The position numbers and the translations under genes were made by a program. A model generated the notes under the pieces. It was not told the origin of the DNA and searched no databases. It saw only the letters and a program-made list of their open reading frames with translations. A DNA stretch of 64,000 nt from Paenibacillus marchantiae. GTDB lineage: Bacteria > Bacillota > Bacilli > Paenibacillales > Paenibacillaceae. The DNA lies in assembly GCF_028771845.1 (NCBI RefSeq), contig NZ_CP118270.1, positions 806,001 to 870,000 of the forward strand, in the 5' to 3' direction. Shown here piece after piece: positions 1 to 8,359 of this stretch (positions are counted from its first letter, which is position 1; the number at the start of each line of letters is the position of its first letter).

Positions 1-142
1 CCGCCTCATTGCCTTTCGCGATTTCCTCGCTATCGTTATACCGGGTCAATTGGCTAAAAGCGAAATACCCACATACCAATACTACCAGCAGAATGCCTAC
101 ACCTACCGCTACATTCAGCAGGTTCAATCCCAAATTGTCCAT
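1..142 (-). CDS. DUF350 (YjfL-like) membrane protein, 3' end outside window
   Basis: Only the first 47 codons are inside the window. They read MDNLGLNLLNVAVGVGILL followed by more hydrophobic residues, so a first membrane helix begins at about residue 8. This N-terminus is typical of short DUF350 proteins, which have repeated membrane helices and no known activity. The ATG lies inside the 3' end of the upstream ATP-grasp gene (19-base overlap), with a GAGGAGAAGG-like ribosome site just before it, so the two are translationally coupled. DUF350 proteins are repeatedly found beside glutathionylspermidine-synthase-like enzymes (E. coli yjfL beside yjfC), which supports the call. Confidence 0.7.
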   Translation of the reverse strand, partial: MDNLGLNLLNVAVGVGILLVVLVCGYFAFSQLTRYNDSEEIAKGNEA

Positions 143-1521
143 TCCTTCTCCTCCTCGTCATCCATCCGTTCATTGACCACAGCCGCACAATAATAGGCCA
201 TATCTCCGGTTACCTTCTCCCCGATCCGGGGCAGCACACCGGCAAAACGTCCACCGATGACAAACACTCCTGTAAGCAAATAACCGCTGTATTCGCCATC
301 TTCTGTCTGAATCACGGCCTGTTCCATCGGTACCAGCTGCTGATATATTTTAGGCTGATTATTATAATAGGCTGCGATCTCATCTTCTTCTTGCAGTTCG
401 GCTATTGTGTTGGAGTTCGTAGGGGCGTGCAGCTGATGAGAAGCAGCCGTTTGGCCCGCATGATGATCCGATCCCTCACCCAGCAACGATGTGCCTCGAC
501 CTTCGCGGCCCCAATAGCTTTTAGCCACATAAGGCATTGCGCTCCATTCGAAAGGTTCAGCTTCGAAATAAGTAGGTAGCAGATAACGCGAAATCGCCGC
601 TAACTCTGCATCGTTAAACAGCCGAAACCCGCAATATTCCATGGTTTGTTCGTTGCGTTCATAGAGTGACCAGATCGCCGCCATGAAACCCTTGCTCTGC
701 ATCAGCACATGCTGTGCAGGATTCATCAGACCCAGGCGGTTATCCTGAACCAATTCAAGCAGTGCTGCGCCGATGTCCACGCCGGTCGTTTCATCTCGAT
801 CATCGATTAGATATTCCAGGGGATAGAGCCGGTACAACAGGTTAATCTCGCGTCCATGATGGTAGAGCGCCTCCCCTGGAATAATCTCCAACTCCTCCAG
901 TGGAGCGTAAAACGTTTCATACCCCGCCTTCTGGCACAGCTTCATCAGATACTCCGTATTGGTCCGATCCTCCACATGCTCTCCAAATGAAGTAAAGGTC
1001 ACCGGGCCCAGCAAACCCTGCTGTGCGTAAGCATCCAGCCAGCGGCGAAAGCATTCCCGGATACATTCATCCATTCCTTTGGACGGAGCATGGAGCGATA
1101 TTTTTTCAACCATCCCCACCAAAATACCTTCCAATGCAGCTGCTTCAGGTATGCCGGTTGGGGTATCCGTGTTATTTTCGATACATTTAGGTCCGGCTTC
1201 CCCAATAATCCAGTCCTGCCGAGTAATCCCGCCTGTCACCATCTCCATACGAGCCGCCGGAATAAGGCCGGGATGAATGCCCAGCTGCTGCTCCAGGAAA
1301 GAGTCGGGCATGTATTGCTGAATAAAACGCATCACCTTGCAATAAATCCCGTCTACAGCCTCAACTGCTGCACGCAATTCCTGCATCTCTGCAGGGGAAT
1401 AAACCGTCAATGCAGGCACACAATATTGCTTGCCATACATCCGATGGTAGGGAACTTGCTGCCCTGCTTCACCCCTGAATACTTCTTCATGACTGAATGG
1501 CAGTTGGTATATATGCCTCAT
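124..1521 (-). CDS. Glutathionylspermidine synthase-like ATP-grasp protein (YjfC/YgiC type)
   Basis: A 465-residue protein resembling the C-terminal ATP-grasp amide ligase of glutathionylspermidine synthase. Characteristic stretches are the substrate-side IENNTDTPTGIPEA near residue 115, the ATP-grasp segment AKSYWGREGRG near 330, and the C-terminal TGVFVIGGRFAGVLPRIGE near 425. The family joins an amine to a carboxylate with ATP; stand-alone members such as YjfC and YgiC lack the amidase half and their substrates are not settled. GGGAGG lies 10 bases before the ATG. The gene starts 6 bases after a small lipoprotein gene and overlaps the DUF350 gene. I infer that the enzyme acts on a partner encoded in this operon rather than making trypanothione precursors. 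Confidence 0.8.
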   Translation of the reverse strand: MRHIYQLPFSHEEVFRGEAGQQVPYHRMYGKQYCVPALTVYSPAEMQELRAAVEAVDGIYCKVMRFIQQYMPDSFLEQQLGIHPGLIPAARMEMVTGGITRQDWIIGEAGPKCIENNTDTPTGIPEAAALEGILVGMVEKISLHAPSKGMDECIRECFRRWLDAYAQQGLLGPVTFTSFGEHVEDRTNTEYLMKLCQKAGYETFYAPLEELEIIPGEALYHHGREINLLYRLYPLEYLIDDRDETTGVDIGAALLELVQDNRLGLMNPAQHVLMQSKGFMAAIWSLYERNEQTMEYCGFRLFNDAELAAISRYLLPTYFEAEPFEWSAMPYVAKSYWGREGRGTSLLGEGSDHHAGQTAASHQLHAPTNSNTIAELQEEDEIAAYYNNQPKIYQQLVPMEQAVIQTEDGEYSGYLLTGVFVIGGRFAGVLPRIGEKVTGDMAYYCAAVVNERMDDEEEKEWTIWD

Positions 1522-1527
1522 CAGGTT

Positions 1528-1803
1528 CTAACCTCCCGAACTGCGGAAGAAGCTGCCAAAGCCGCTCGATTTTGAACTGGATTTGCTGTAGGAGCTGCTG
1601 TCCTTGTTGCTCCGATAGGACGATCCGCCACCGTAATAATAGTGCCCACTGCTGGAGTCATATTCACATCCGGTATCGTATTCCGGGTCACACTCATCGC
1701 TATTGCTGCTACAACCGGATAATACGGCTGGAACCGCAAGCATTAGCGAGAAGGCAACCAGCTTGGCGCGTGATCCAGGTTTGGGTTTGGGATTTTCGTC
1801 CAT
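1528..1803 (-). CDS. Small Ser/Gly/Tyr-rich lipoprotein
   Basis: A 91-residue protein with a basic start, a hydrophobic stretch and a lipobox-like LSGCSS at about residues 28-33, so it is probably exported and lipid-anchored. The mature part is acidic, then very rich in Ser, Tyr, Lys and Gly, ending in GFGSFFRSSGG. AAGGAGG stands 10 bases before the ATG, and the ATG overlaps the previous stop by one base (TAATG). E. coli YgiB and YjfM, encoded beside the related ATP-grasp enzymes, are also small lipoproteins with Gly/Ser-rich tails, so this may be the Gram-positive counterpart. No direct sequence family could be recognised. Confidence 0.65.
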   Translation of the reverse strand: MDENPKPKPGSRAKLVAFSLMLAVPAVLSGCSSNSDECDPEYDTGCEYDSSSGHYYYGGGSSYRSNKDSSSYSKSSSKSSGFGSFFRSSGG

Positions 1804-2351
1804 TACAAATCTACCTCCTTCATAAAAAACAACACTTTCTTGCGATCCGCATCCAACACGGAATACACAAATTCATAGGTCGTACCGCCCCGGACCATGT
1901 AATGGTCCAGCAGTTGCTCGGCAAGTTCCATCGTGTACGAGGAGGATTCTGCCAAGTCCAATTCCTGAAATGCACACCCATTCCACAGCATGTATTCCGC
2001 ACTGTACATGGAGGACATTTTACACATTGCCAGTGCAGCGTCCGCAATCGCTGTACCGTATTCCGCAGGTTTTTGATTGTCATACTCGGTCACGTAAACT
2101 GCATGCTCCCGACGATCCTCGGATTCATTGGATAGATGCGCCCAGAGCTTATTTTTCATCAGGGTAGCATCGACCAGCTTGCGCATGAAAAGCTCATCGC
2201 GAGTACCCGATACCTGCTCCAGTACGCCCGTCTCCACCTGCCGGTCATCCGACCAGTTCCGATAAGTCAATAAATAATAAATAACGATAACCTGCCTTTC
2301 TGTGAGCTCTAAGAGGAGCCGTTTCAATACACACAAACGTATTAAACGCAT
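1803..2351 (-). CDS. Unrecognised protein, first gene of the ATP-grasp/DUF350 operon
   Basis: About 182 residues from the ATG at 2351. The frame stays open to a TTG at 2414 and another ATG at 2405, and none of these starts has a clear ribosome site, so the N-terminus is uncertain. The visible protein opens with a basic, hydrophobic stretch and continues as a mixed, mostly soluble sequence ending in VLFFMKEVDL. I recognise no family. Its stop overlaps the lipoprotein start by one base, so it belongs to the same translation-coupled operon as the glutathionylspermidine-synthase-like gene. Confidence 0.55.
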   Translation of the reverse strand: MRLIRLCVLKRLLLELTERQVIVIYYLLTYRNWSDDRQVETGVLEQVSGTRDELFMRKLVDATLMKNKLWAHLSNESEDRREHAVYVTEYDNQKPAEYGTAIADAALAMCKMSSMYSAEYMLWNGCAFQELDLAESSSYTMELAEQLLDHYMVRGGTTYEFVYSVLDADRKKVLFFMKEVDL

Positions 2352-2593
2352 GAGAAGGAAAAAAGTTACACTATTCCCGATGACATGTAAAAAAGCATTT
2401 TGCATAAATCCCAAGAGTGGTTTTCAATCAGCAAGATATAGATCGAAATGAATCTATTCGTCTAGATCTTTTGCACGCGAACAATAAGAATCGAATTATG
2501 CAAAATGCTAGTAAAGATAACATTGTGGCGACACACAATTTTACCAGCTAATTACCTCGGATATCATCCCGTTATAAAGCTAACTTTGAAAAT

Positions 2594-2625
2594 CAAAAAG
2601 GCCAGAGATCTCCCTCCGGCCTTCT
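2594..2625 (-). terminator. Intrinsic terminator after the ABC-F gene
   Basis: On the minus strand AAGGCCGGAG pairs with CTCTGGCCTT (one mismatch) around a six-base loop and is followed by TTTTTGATTTT. It lies about 45 bases past the ABC-F stop codon. Confidence 0.8.
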
Positions 2626-2671
2626 TTCCTTCTTCATCTATTTCAAGATAAGCTCCATAATCTGACCAGTC

Positions 2672-4606
2672 TCACAGCTCTGCCCACTGGGCCAACATAT
2701 CATTGTATTCACCAGACAATTGCTCACGTTCGTTCCACATTTGCTCCAGCTCGTTTGGATTATCCTGCACGGATTCAAGCTGACGATCCATCTCCTGGAT
2801 TTGCCCTTCAAGGTGAGCCAGTCGCTGCTCCAATTGTTCAGCGGACAGCTTTTTAGAAGTGGACGTTGTATCAGGCGTTCTACCCGACTCCGTCTCCAGT
2901 TTCGGTTTTGAACTTCCACGTGATGGAGTGGCTACAACTGCTACATGCTGATTTGCCGCAGCTGCGCGGGCTTGCAGATCAAGCTTCTTCTCGCGATAGG
3001 CTTCATAGTCTCCAAGATAAGTGGTCATCCGCCCATTCTCCAGTTCCCACACGCGGGAAGCGAGTCGATTGACGAAGTAACGGTCATGCGAGATGGCAAG
3101 CACCGTTCCTTCGAAATCAACGAGCGACTCTTCGAGCGCTTCCCTTGAAGCGATATCCAGATGGTTGGTCGGTTCATCCAGCAAAAGCACATTCGGCTTC
3201 CGCTGAACCAGCAGAGCCAGCCTTAGCCTCGTCCATTCCCCACCAGATAACTGTCCTACCGAGCGAAATACATCTGCTCCATAGAATAGATATCGGGCCA
3301 AAATGCCGCGTGCTTCTCCTTCTTCCACGCCCGCTTCCAGACGGAAGTACTCCAACACATTCAGCTTCGGATTGGAAGGCTCCTCCTGCTGGGCCAGATA
3401 GCCAACATTTACACGTGCACCCCACTCCAGGTTGCCTGCACTGGGTTGTTCCTCGCCCAGCAACAGCTTGAACAACGTTGTTTTGCCTGAACCATTGCGT
3501 CCAATAAGGGCAATTTTGTCGCCATATTCGAGCAATCCTGATACACCGCGCAGAATTGGACGTTCTCCATAAGCCTTTTCGACCTGTTCCATAACGGCCA
3601 CTCGTTTTCCCGTACGGTCTGTAGGGCGTACATCGAAGTCGGCGTTACGCCGCTCCAGTACCGGGCGTTTCACCTGTTCCATCCGTTCGATTGCTTTACG
3701 CATCGAAGCTGCACGCCGGAAGAACTTTTCATTACCCCCGACTCGGCCCCATTCTTCCAGTTGGCGGATCGTTTCTTTCATTTTTTTGATCACCTTCTGC
3801 TGCTCTTTGAACTCCTCGAATTGCTGCATCAGTCGTTGTTCCTTCACTTTCATATATTCCGTATAACCACCAGCTGACGTCTGCGCTTCTCCATCCTCCA
3901 GTTCTAACGTCCGGGATGCTACACGGTCCAAAAAGTAGCGATCATGTGAGATCAGAATTATCGTACCTGTGTAGTCACGCAAAAATCCTTCCAGCCATTC
4001 CACCCGCTCCAGATCAAGGTGGTTGGTCGGCTCATCCAGCAATAACAGATCAGGCCTTACAATTAGCTGTGAAGCCAGCACAACCCGGGTCTGTTCACCA
4101 CCAGACAACGAACCAAAACGCCATCCGTAATGCTCCTTCGCAATATCCAGACCGTCCGCCACCTGATCGATCCGGGCATCCATTTCATATCCACCCTCGC
4201 GCTCGAACTGATCCTGCAAGGCCGCGTACCGCTTCAACAGTCGCTCCAATTGGTTCGGATCGGATGCACAGTCCGGATCGGACATCTGCTGCTCCATATC
4301 CTTCATTTCACTCCGGCACGCCATAAGCTCCCTGAATCCAAGACTCAGCACATCTAGCACCGTGTAATTATCCATTCCCTCCGGCACCTGAGCCACGTAA
4401 CCGATACGTGTATCCTTCTTGATCATCAATTGTCCTTCATCCGGCTGGTTCAGTCGTGCCATCAGACGCATCAATGTCGTTTTACCGCTGCCGTTGCGGC
4501 CGATCAGGGCGACCTTGTCGCCCTCCATAATTTCAAACGTAATGCCGTCCAGCACCAGATGTGCTCCGTGGTATTGAGTCAGTTGTTGCGCGCTAATAAT
4601 CATCAT
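2672..4606 (-). CDS. ABC-F family ATPase (ribosome-associated)
   Basis: About 644 residues with two ATP-binding cassettes and no membrane segment, the ABC-F plan. Each cassette has Walker A (GRNGSGKTT, first copy near residue 37), a signature (LSGGEQTR and LSGGEWTR) and Walker B running into LLLDEPTNHLD. Between them is a charged linker with EEWGRVGGNEKFFRRAASMR, the region that reaches into the ribosomal exit site in this family. A C-terminal coiled coil follows. The start at 4606 is chosen because AGGAGG lies 9 bases upstream. Family members either free ribosomes from antibiotics or act as translation factors, and sequence alone does not decide. The attenuator-like leader upstream favours a drug- or stalling-responsive role. 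Confidence 0.88.
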   Translation of the reverse strand: MMIISAQQLTQYHGAHLVLDGITFEIMEGDKVALIGRNGSGKTTLMRLMARLNQPDEGQLMIKKDTRIGYVAQVPEGMDNYTVLDVLSLGFRELMACRSEMKDMEQQMSDPDCASDPNQLERLLKRYAALQDQFEREGGYEMDARIDQVADGLDIAKEHYGWRFGSLSGGEQTRVVLASQLIVRPDLLLLDEPTNHLDLERVEWLEGFLRDYTGTIILISHDRYFLDRVASRTLELEDGEAQTSAGGYTEYMKVKEQRLMQQFEEFKEQQKVIKKMKETIRQLEEWGRVGGNEKFFRRAASMRKAIERMEQVKRPVLERRNADFDVRPTDRTGKRVAVMEQVEKAYGERPILRGVSGLLEYGDKIALIGRNGSGKTTLFKLLLGEEQPSAGNLEWGARVNVGYLAQQEEPSNPKLNVLEYFRLEAGVEEGEARGILARYLFYGADVFRSVGQLSGGEWTRLRLALLVQRKPNVLLLDEPTNHLDIASREALEESLVDFEGTVLAISHDRYFVNRLASRVWELENGRMTTYLGDYEAYREKKLDLQARAAAANQHVAVVATPSRGSSKPKLETESGRTPDTTSTSKKLSAEQLEQRLAHLEGQIQEMDRQLESVQDNPNELEQMWNEREQLSGEYNDMLAQWAEL

Positions 4607-4649
4607 AATAAGGTTCCTCCTATGGATTGGAAGATCCTGACCGCAACAC

Positions 4650-4682
4650 AAAAAGAGCCGCAGGAGGTTAGCTCCGCGGCCC
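4650..4682 (-). terminator. Leader terminator (putative attenuator) before the ABC-F gene
   Basis: On the minus strand a GC-rich stem pairs GGGCCGCGGAG with CTCCTGCGGCTC, allowing a G-T pair and one bulge, and is followed by TTTTTGTG. It lies between the upstream small ORF (stop at 4705) and the ABC-F ribosome site near 4615. An intrinsic terminator inside a leader is the usual sign of transcription attenuation. Confidence 0.75.
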
Positions 4683-4704
4683 TTCAGAATTCAAGCAATA
4701 TCGC

Positions 4705-4866
4705 TTATCGTCCGAATGAGGTCAAGGCAGGCATCTTCTCGCAAATGTTAATTTCCGTATATTCAAAATTGGACAGACTTCTCCCGTTGGTCAGAAAAGT
4801 ATGAACAATGCCAGCCATAGCAATCGGCAGCTGGCTAATACGGTTGTTAAGCATCTCGTGATTCAC
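4705..4866 (-). CDS. 53-residue upstream (leader) ORF of the ABC-F gene
   Basis: GTG start at 4866 with GGAGGTGA about 6 bases upstream, then 53 sense codons and TAA. The peptide begins MNHEMLNNRISQLPIAMAG and ends PALTSFGR. The stop lies about 22 bases before the terminator stem. Antibiotic-inducible ABC-F genes of Firmicutes often carry a leader ORF whose translation decides whether the terminator forms. This one is longer than most leader peptides, so it could also be an independent small protein. I recognise no family. Confidence 0.55.
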   Translation of the reverse strand: MNHEMLNNRISQLPIAMAGIVHTFLTNGRSLSNFEYTEINICEKMPALTSFGR

Positions 4867-4898
4867 CTGTCTTCACCTCCCTTGTCATAATTAATGTC

Positions 4899-4928
4899 AA
4901 TATATCACAGACGAATGCATTCCTGCAA
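4899..4928 (-). promoter_or_regulatory. Probable sigma-A promoter of the ABC-F leader
   Basis: TTGCAG (4923-4928) and TATATT (4899-4904) are separated by 18 bases. Transcription would begin near 4892, just ahead of the leader ORF ribosome site. Confidence 0.45.
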
Positions 4929-4977
4929 CCGCCCTATCGTCCAATTCACTCTTACTGTACAGCAGCTAACCCTCCGA

Positions 4978-5262
4978 TTAATTCCGTCTCCGACGCCGAA
5001 ACACTACATCCGTAATCGCCACCGTAATTAGTGTCAACATTCCCGCTGCACCCAGCGATGCACCAAGCAAGGCATAACCGATACCGTTCCACCCGCCAAT
5101 CTCAATGCTAATCATGATCACAACGGCTCCGCCGAGCAAGGCCACACATGGCAGTATATATTGAACACCGGTCATTCGACGTCCCTGCAACCGATAGATA
5201 AGCCATTCGATCAGCAGCTGCACAGCCCACATGCCAAGCGTCCACAGGATGAGTACTTCCAT
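4978..5262 (-). CDS. Small membrane protein of unknown function
   Basis: A 94-residue protein with about three membrane helices and an Arg-rich C-terminal tail (FRRRRRN). AAGGAGG precedes the ATG at a good distance, so it looks real. The size and helix layout recall YesK-like membrane proteins, but this is a weak impression. It lies between the ABC-F leader and the glycosyltransferase gene, about 50 bases from the latter on the same strand. Confidence 0.55.
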   Translation of the reverse strand: MEVLILWTLGMWAVQLLIEWLIYRLQGRRMTGVQYILPCVALLGGAVVIMISIEIGGWNGIGYALLGASLGAAGMLTLITVAITDVVFRRRRRN

Positions 5263-5315
5263 AAGGTTCTCCTCCTTCTTGCTGAATGGTTAGAGCCTTC
5301 GCTACAGACCTCTCA

Positions 5316-6314
5316 TTACTTCAACCAGTTGGCAAAGAACTCCCGGTATCCCTCTTTCATGATCGTGCGCGAAAAAGCACCAAAGGCATACTCACGGTTG
5401 TCTTCCGACACACTGCGCGGTGCAGCAGCAGCCATGTTCACCAGTTCAAACCAGTTATCCTCATTGCCTGCAAAGGCATGCGTTGATCGAATGTGACCAT
5501 AGCAGGCATGCTCCGGCTTCACAACCATTTTGCCCATCGCCATGGCTTCAGTCAGCGGCATCGCAAACGTATCAAAGGCCGAACAGCTCCAATACACCTT
5601 GGACGAGTTCATCAGGGTAAATACTTCATCCTGTGTCAGCGCAAATTGCAATTTTACATTGTCCGGAATGTTGTATTTCTTCATGCTTTCCTCATAGCGG
5701 CGACCGCCGAATACCATGTATACTTCCTTGTCCGGGTTCTGCCGGGCATATTCCAGCACCAGATCCGGGCGACGATTCGCTTCATCCCGACCGATCCAGA
5801 GCACGCGATTATGCACAACCTGACTCGGGTCGTAGTGGCGGTTTGCGAGCTCTTCGCTAAAGCCAATCGGGATAACGTTCACGTCATGTACACCGAAATT
5901 GCGGCCCAATTCTGTTTTTAGGAACTCCGTCTGCACAATCGCTTTATCCACCATCGTATAAAATGGCTTCATCATCTCATACCCCGTCAGCGCCGGGTCG
6001 GGAAAGCTGTGCGGGAACAACACACTCTTCGGTAAAAACATCTTCAAAAACGTAAACCCGGATACGGTGTAGATGACATGCTCTATATTTTGGCTATATA
6101 TCTGGTCCAGTACGATATCATAGTTCACCAGGTCGCCTTTCTCATGCTCATAACCCGGCAACCAGTCATACCCGCTAACATGGCGCTCCGGCGAGATGAA
6201 CACAATCTCCACGCCCAGCTCCAGCCCGATCTGCTTCAATCGATCCGCAAATACGCGCGGGCCCTGTGCCTCCGTGAATTGAATTTTACGCATTACTAGT
6301 CCTACTTTACGCAT
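5316..6314 (-). CDS. Glycosyltransferase, GT-B fold (family 4-like)
   Basis: A 332-residue cytosolic protein. The second half has the nucleotide-sugar-binding GT-B pattern: RVLWIGRDEANRRPDLVLEYA near residue 170, then VYWSCSAFDTFAMPLTEAMAMGK near 250, equivalent to the E-x7-E region of family 4 enzymes. The N-terminal half holds PHSFPDPALTGYE. The ATG at 6314 is used because AGGGG lies 8 bases upstream; a GTG at 6323 overlaps that site. It follows an APH-type kinase gene by 27 bases, so the two probably form an operon. The acceptor is unknown. Confidence 0.75.
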   Translation of the reverse strand: MRKVGLVMRKIQFTEAQGPRVFADRLKQIGLELGVEIVFISPERHVSGYDWLPGYEHEKGDLVNYDIVLDQIYSQNIEHVIYTVSGFTFLKMFLPKSVLFPHSFPDPALTGYEMMKPFYTMVDKAIVQTEFLKTELGRNFGVHDVNVIPIGFSEELANRHYDPSQVVHNRVLWIGRDEANRRPDLVLEYARQNPDKEVYMVFGGRRYEESMKKYNIPDNVKLQFALTQDEVFTLMNSSKVYWSCSAFDTFAMPLTEAMAMGKMVVKPEHACYGHIRSTHAFAGNEDNWFELVNMAAAAPRSVSEDNREYAFGAFSRTIMKEGYREFFANWLK

Positions 6315-6341
6315 GTTCTGCACCCCTCATTTCTATTCCCT

Positions 6342-7373
6342 TCAACACTGCTTCATGCACTGTTTCAGCGTCATTGCCGTCTCGTGCCACTGGTTCCGCA
6401 GCTGTTCCTCCGGCCATACACAGTCTGCACTTCTTAGATCCCCATCAATCAGACGCAGCATCCAGAGCGAGAATACAATGGCATATGCGCGGTACCACTT
6501 TTTAAAAGAAACCCGTTCAACCTGAACGCTATGGCGCTCCAGCCCGTCCAGATAAACATCGATAATCCGCTCCCGCAGCTCAGGCGTAACGGTTCTCGGG
6601 AACAGCGGATGCGATAGATCCACCAGATGATACACGTCCCAAAGAGCCGTATTCAGATGCGCATGCTCCCAATCGATAATCACCAGCCTGCCATTCACAT
6701 CCGCCATGTTGCCGGGATGCAGATCTCCGTGACACAAAACACGAGGTAACTCCTCCTCTGCCGTATGGATTAGCACGGCGATGTTGTGCCAATCCGATGG
6801 TGACAGCGTGATCTCCAGTTTAGATAACAAATCAGCGGTGGATTCCTTTTGCCCAAGCAGATCATCCAGCATGTCCCGAATTGGCGGTTTCTGACCGACC
6901 CGGGGCAGCTCACCCCAATCTGCAACAGATAACGTGTGCCACTCCGCCATATGTACAGCAGCAGCCAGCATCGTCTCTTCCCGCGAATCATGCACCAGTT
7001 CGCCCAGATCCTCATAGATGATCCAGCTCTGTTTTGCGTTAATTTCACGGTCTGATGCAGCAATCAGCGCTGGATAGATAGGGGGCAATACAGACAGCAC
7101 ATGCCTCGACATCCATTGCTCGCGCCCATATTGCTCAGGATTAGTTAGCGGTTTGAAAATATAACTTTCCCCTGTATGAACAGTGAAACGCTCCACATAC
7201 TTGCCATTCATGCCTTTGTAGAGCTGTTCCCTGCTTGTTATATATTGTTCATTCAACGTCCCTTCTGGAGTCACCCAGCGATGCGCCTGCACGTCTTCAT
7301 TCACGCCATTCACCTTCCATTTCGTTCCCAAGGTCTGGAGCTGGCGCCGCTGATGTTTGCTTTGCAGCCCCAC
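6342..7373 (-). CDS. APH/choline-kinase-fold phosphotransferase
   Basis: A 343-residue protein of the aminoglycoside phosphotransferase superfamily. The catalytic loop is LCHGDLHPGN (near residue 217) and the metal-binding segment is IIDWEHAHLN (near 235), so the active site looks intact. Members phosphorylate small hydroxylated molecules or protein side chains. The start is GTG with AAAGGAG 11 bases upstream. It sits directly before a glycosyltransferase gene, so a role in modifying a glycosylated metabolite is possible; antibiotic resistance is not implied. It is transcribed away from the tetR gene. Confidence 0.75.
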   Translation of the reverse strand: MGLQSKHQRRQLQTLGTKWKVNGVNEDVQAHRWVTPEGTLNEQYITSREQLYKGMNGKYVERFTVHTGESYIFKPLTNPEQYGREQWMSRHVLSVLPPIYPALIAASDREINAKQSWIIYEDLGELVHDSREETMLAAAVHMAEWHTLSVADWGELPRVGQKPPIRDMLDDLLGQKESTADLLSKLEITLSPSDWHNIAVLIHTAEEELPRVLCHGDLHPGNMADVNGRLVIIDWEHAHLNTALWDVYHLVDLSHPLFPRTVTPELRERIIDVYLDGLERHSVQVERVSFKKWYRAYAIVFSLWMLRLIDGDLRSADCVWPEEQLRNQWHETAMTLKQCMKQC

Positions 7374-7502
7374 TACTGTCCAAGCTCCTTTGCCCGTCTA
7401 TCCGTTATTATTTCTATCCATCATACGTTGCCGTTCATAAGCCTGCAAGCTTTGAGCAAAAGCACTTTTCCTAGCGTTAAATAAGAGTTTCTGAAATGGT
7501 AG

Positions 7503-7531
7503 TTGCAATTTGGTTAGTAATCACTTACTAT
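7503..7531 (+). promoter_or_regulatory. Promoter and palindromic operator of the tetR gene
   Basis: TTGCAA (7503-7508) and TACTAT (7526-7531) are 17 bases apart. The spacer carries a palindrome of TAGTAA, TCAC, TTACTA (7515-7530) that overlaps the -10 box. A near-identical arrangement stands before the oxidoreductase gene at 8307-8336, which suggests both are bound by this TetR protein. Confidence 0.6.
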
Positions 7532-7537
7532 ACAATC

Positions 7538-8149
7538 ATGAAGAACAAACCTCATGTTGACAGCAAAAAGAAAGACATCCTACAAGCGGCGATGCGCTTG
7601 TTTGCAACCAAAGGCGTTGACGGCATTTCCGTCAAAGAGATCGGTGACGCCGCCGGAGTAACGGATGCGGCGATCTACAAACATTTTAAAAACAAAGATG
7701 CCGTTGCCCTTGAGGCTTTCACCCAATATTGCGCGGACTATACCGCCCTGATTGACGGGTATGTTCGCCAGGAGGGCCCGGTGCTGGAACGCTTCCAGCA
7801 ACTGATTACCGAAGTTCTCCACCTGCATGATGAAGATCCCTACGGACTGCTGTTAATTTCACAAAATCACGAGATTTTCATTGAAGCTGGAAGCAGTGAA
7901 GATTACCGCCAGCCGCTGGATGCGTTGATTGATCTAATCGATCAGGGAATTATGCGAGGTGAGCTGCCCGCTCAGGATTCACGGCTCACGGCCGTTCTGG
8001 TCATTGGTGCTATTACGCGCCTGGCCGTATCCAGTATGCAAGGTGAACTGCCAGAGCTGCTTGTTCCATACACCGGAGAAACCGTTCACCGCCTTGTGTC
8101 GATGTTGGGCCAGGGGGCAAATGATATGGGGCAGAAGCGGGCGGAATAG
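7538..8149 (+). CDS. TetR family transcriptional regulator
   Basis: About 203 residues. The N-terminal helix-turn-helix reads ILQAAMRLFATKGVDGISVK and then GVTDAAIYKHFKNKDAV, as in TetR repressors; the C-terminal ligand domain is helical and not assignable. The ATG at 7538 gives a normal-length N-terminus but has no ribosome site, and the promoter would start transcription at about the ATG, so the message may be leaderless. The gene is followed by a tight terminator and then by a quinone-reductase-like gene whose promoter carries a matching operator, its likely target. Confidence 0.85.
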   Translation: MKNKPHVDSKKKDILQAAMRLFATKGVDGISVKEIGDAAGVTDAAIYKHFKNKDAVALEAFTQYCADYTALIDGYVRQEGPVLERFQQLITEVLHLHDEDPYGLLLISQNHEIFIEAGSSEDYRQPLDALIDLIDQGIMRGELPAQDSRLTAVLVIGAITRLAVSSMQGELPELLVPYTGETVHRLVSMLGQGANDMGQKRAE

Positions 8150-8283
8150 CTTTGCGAAGATCGTTCCGGTCTGTCGGCGATCAAGAGATGCATCTGATCG
8201 CACAGTGCTCCTGTGTAAAAACATTCTTTTAAATTAGAAGCGCCGGCTTCAACTGACTTTCAGGAGGTTCCTGAATATTTACC

Positions 8284-8307
8284 AGGTCATTCGTGACCTT
8301 TTCTTTT
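8284..8307 (+). terminator. Intrinsic terminator after tetR
   Basis: AGGTCA and TGACCT pair around a TTCG loop, followed by TTTCTTTTT. Confidence 0.85.
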
Positions 8308-8336
8308 TGCACATGAGGTTAGTGTTCATTAACTAA
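8307..8336 (+). promoter_or_regulatory. Promoter and operator of the oxidoreductase gene
   Basis: TTGCAC (8307-8312) and TAACTA (8330-8335) are 17 bases apart. The spacer and -10 region hold TTAGT, eight bases, ACTAA (8319-8336). The half-site and its position match the tetR operator. Confidence 0.5.
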
Positions 8337-8359
8337 AATAGTCAGGACGTGTCACCATT

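Noticed and set aside
1090..2135. Two long plus-strand open frames opposite the ATP-grasp operon
   Set aside because: Cys/His/Arg-rich shadows of conserved minus-strand genes, without initiation signals.
4893..4898. TTGACA as the -35 box of the ABC-F leader
   Set aside because: The expected -10 position falls in the ribosome site of the leader ORF and does not match; a pair further upstream fits.
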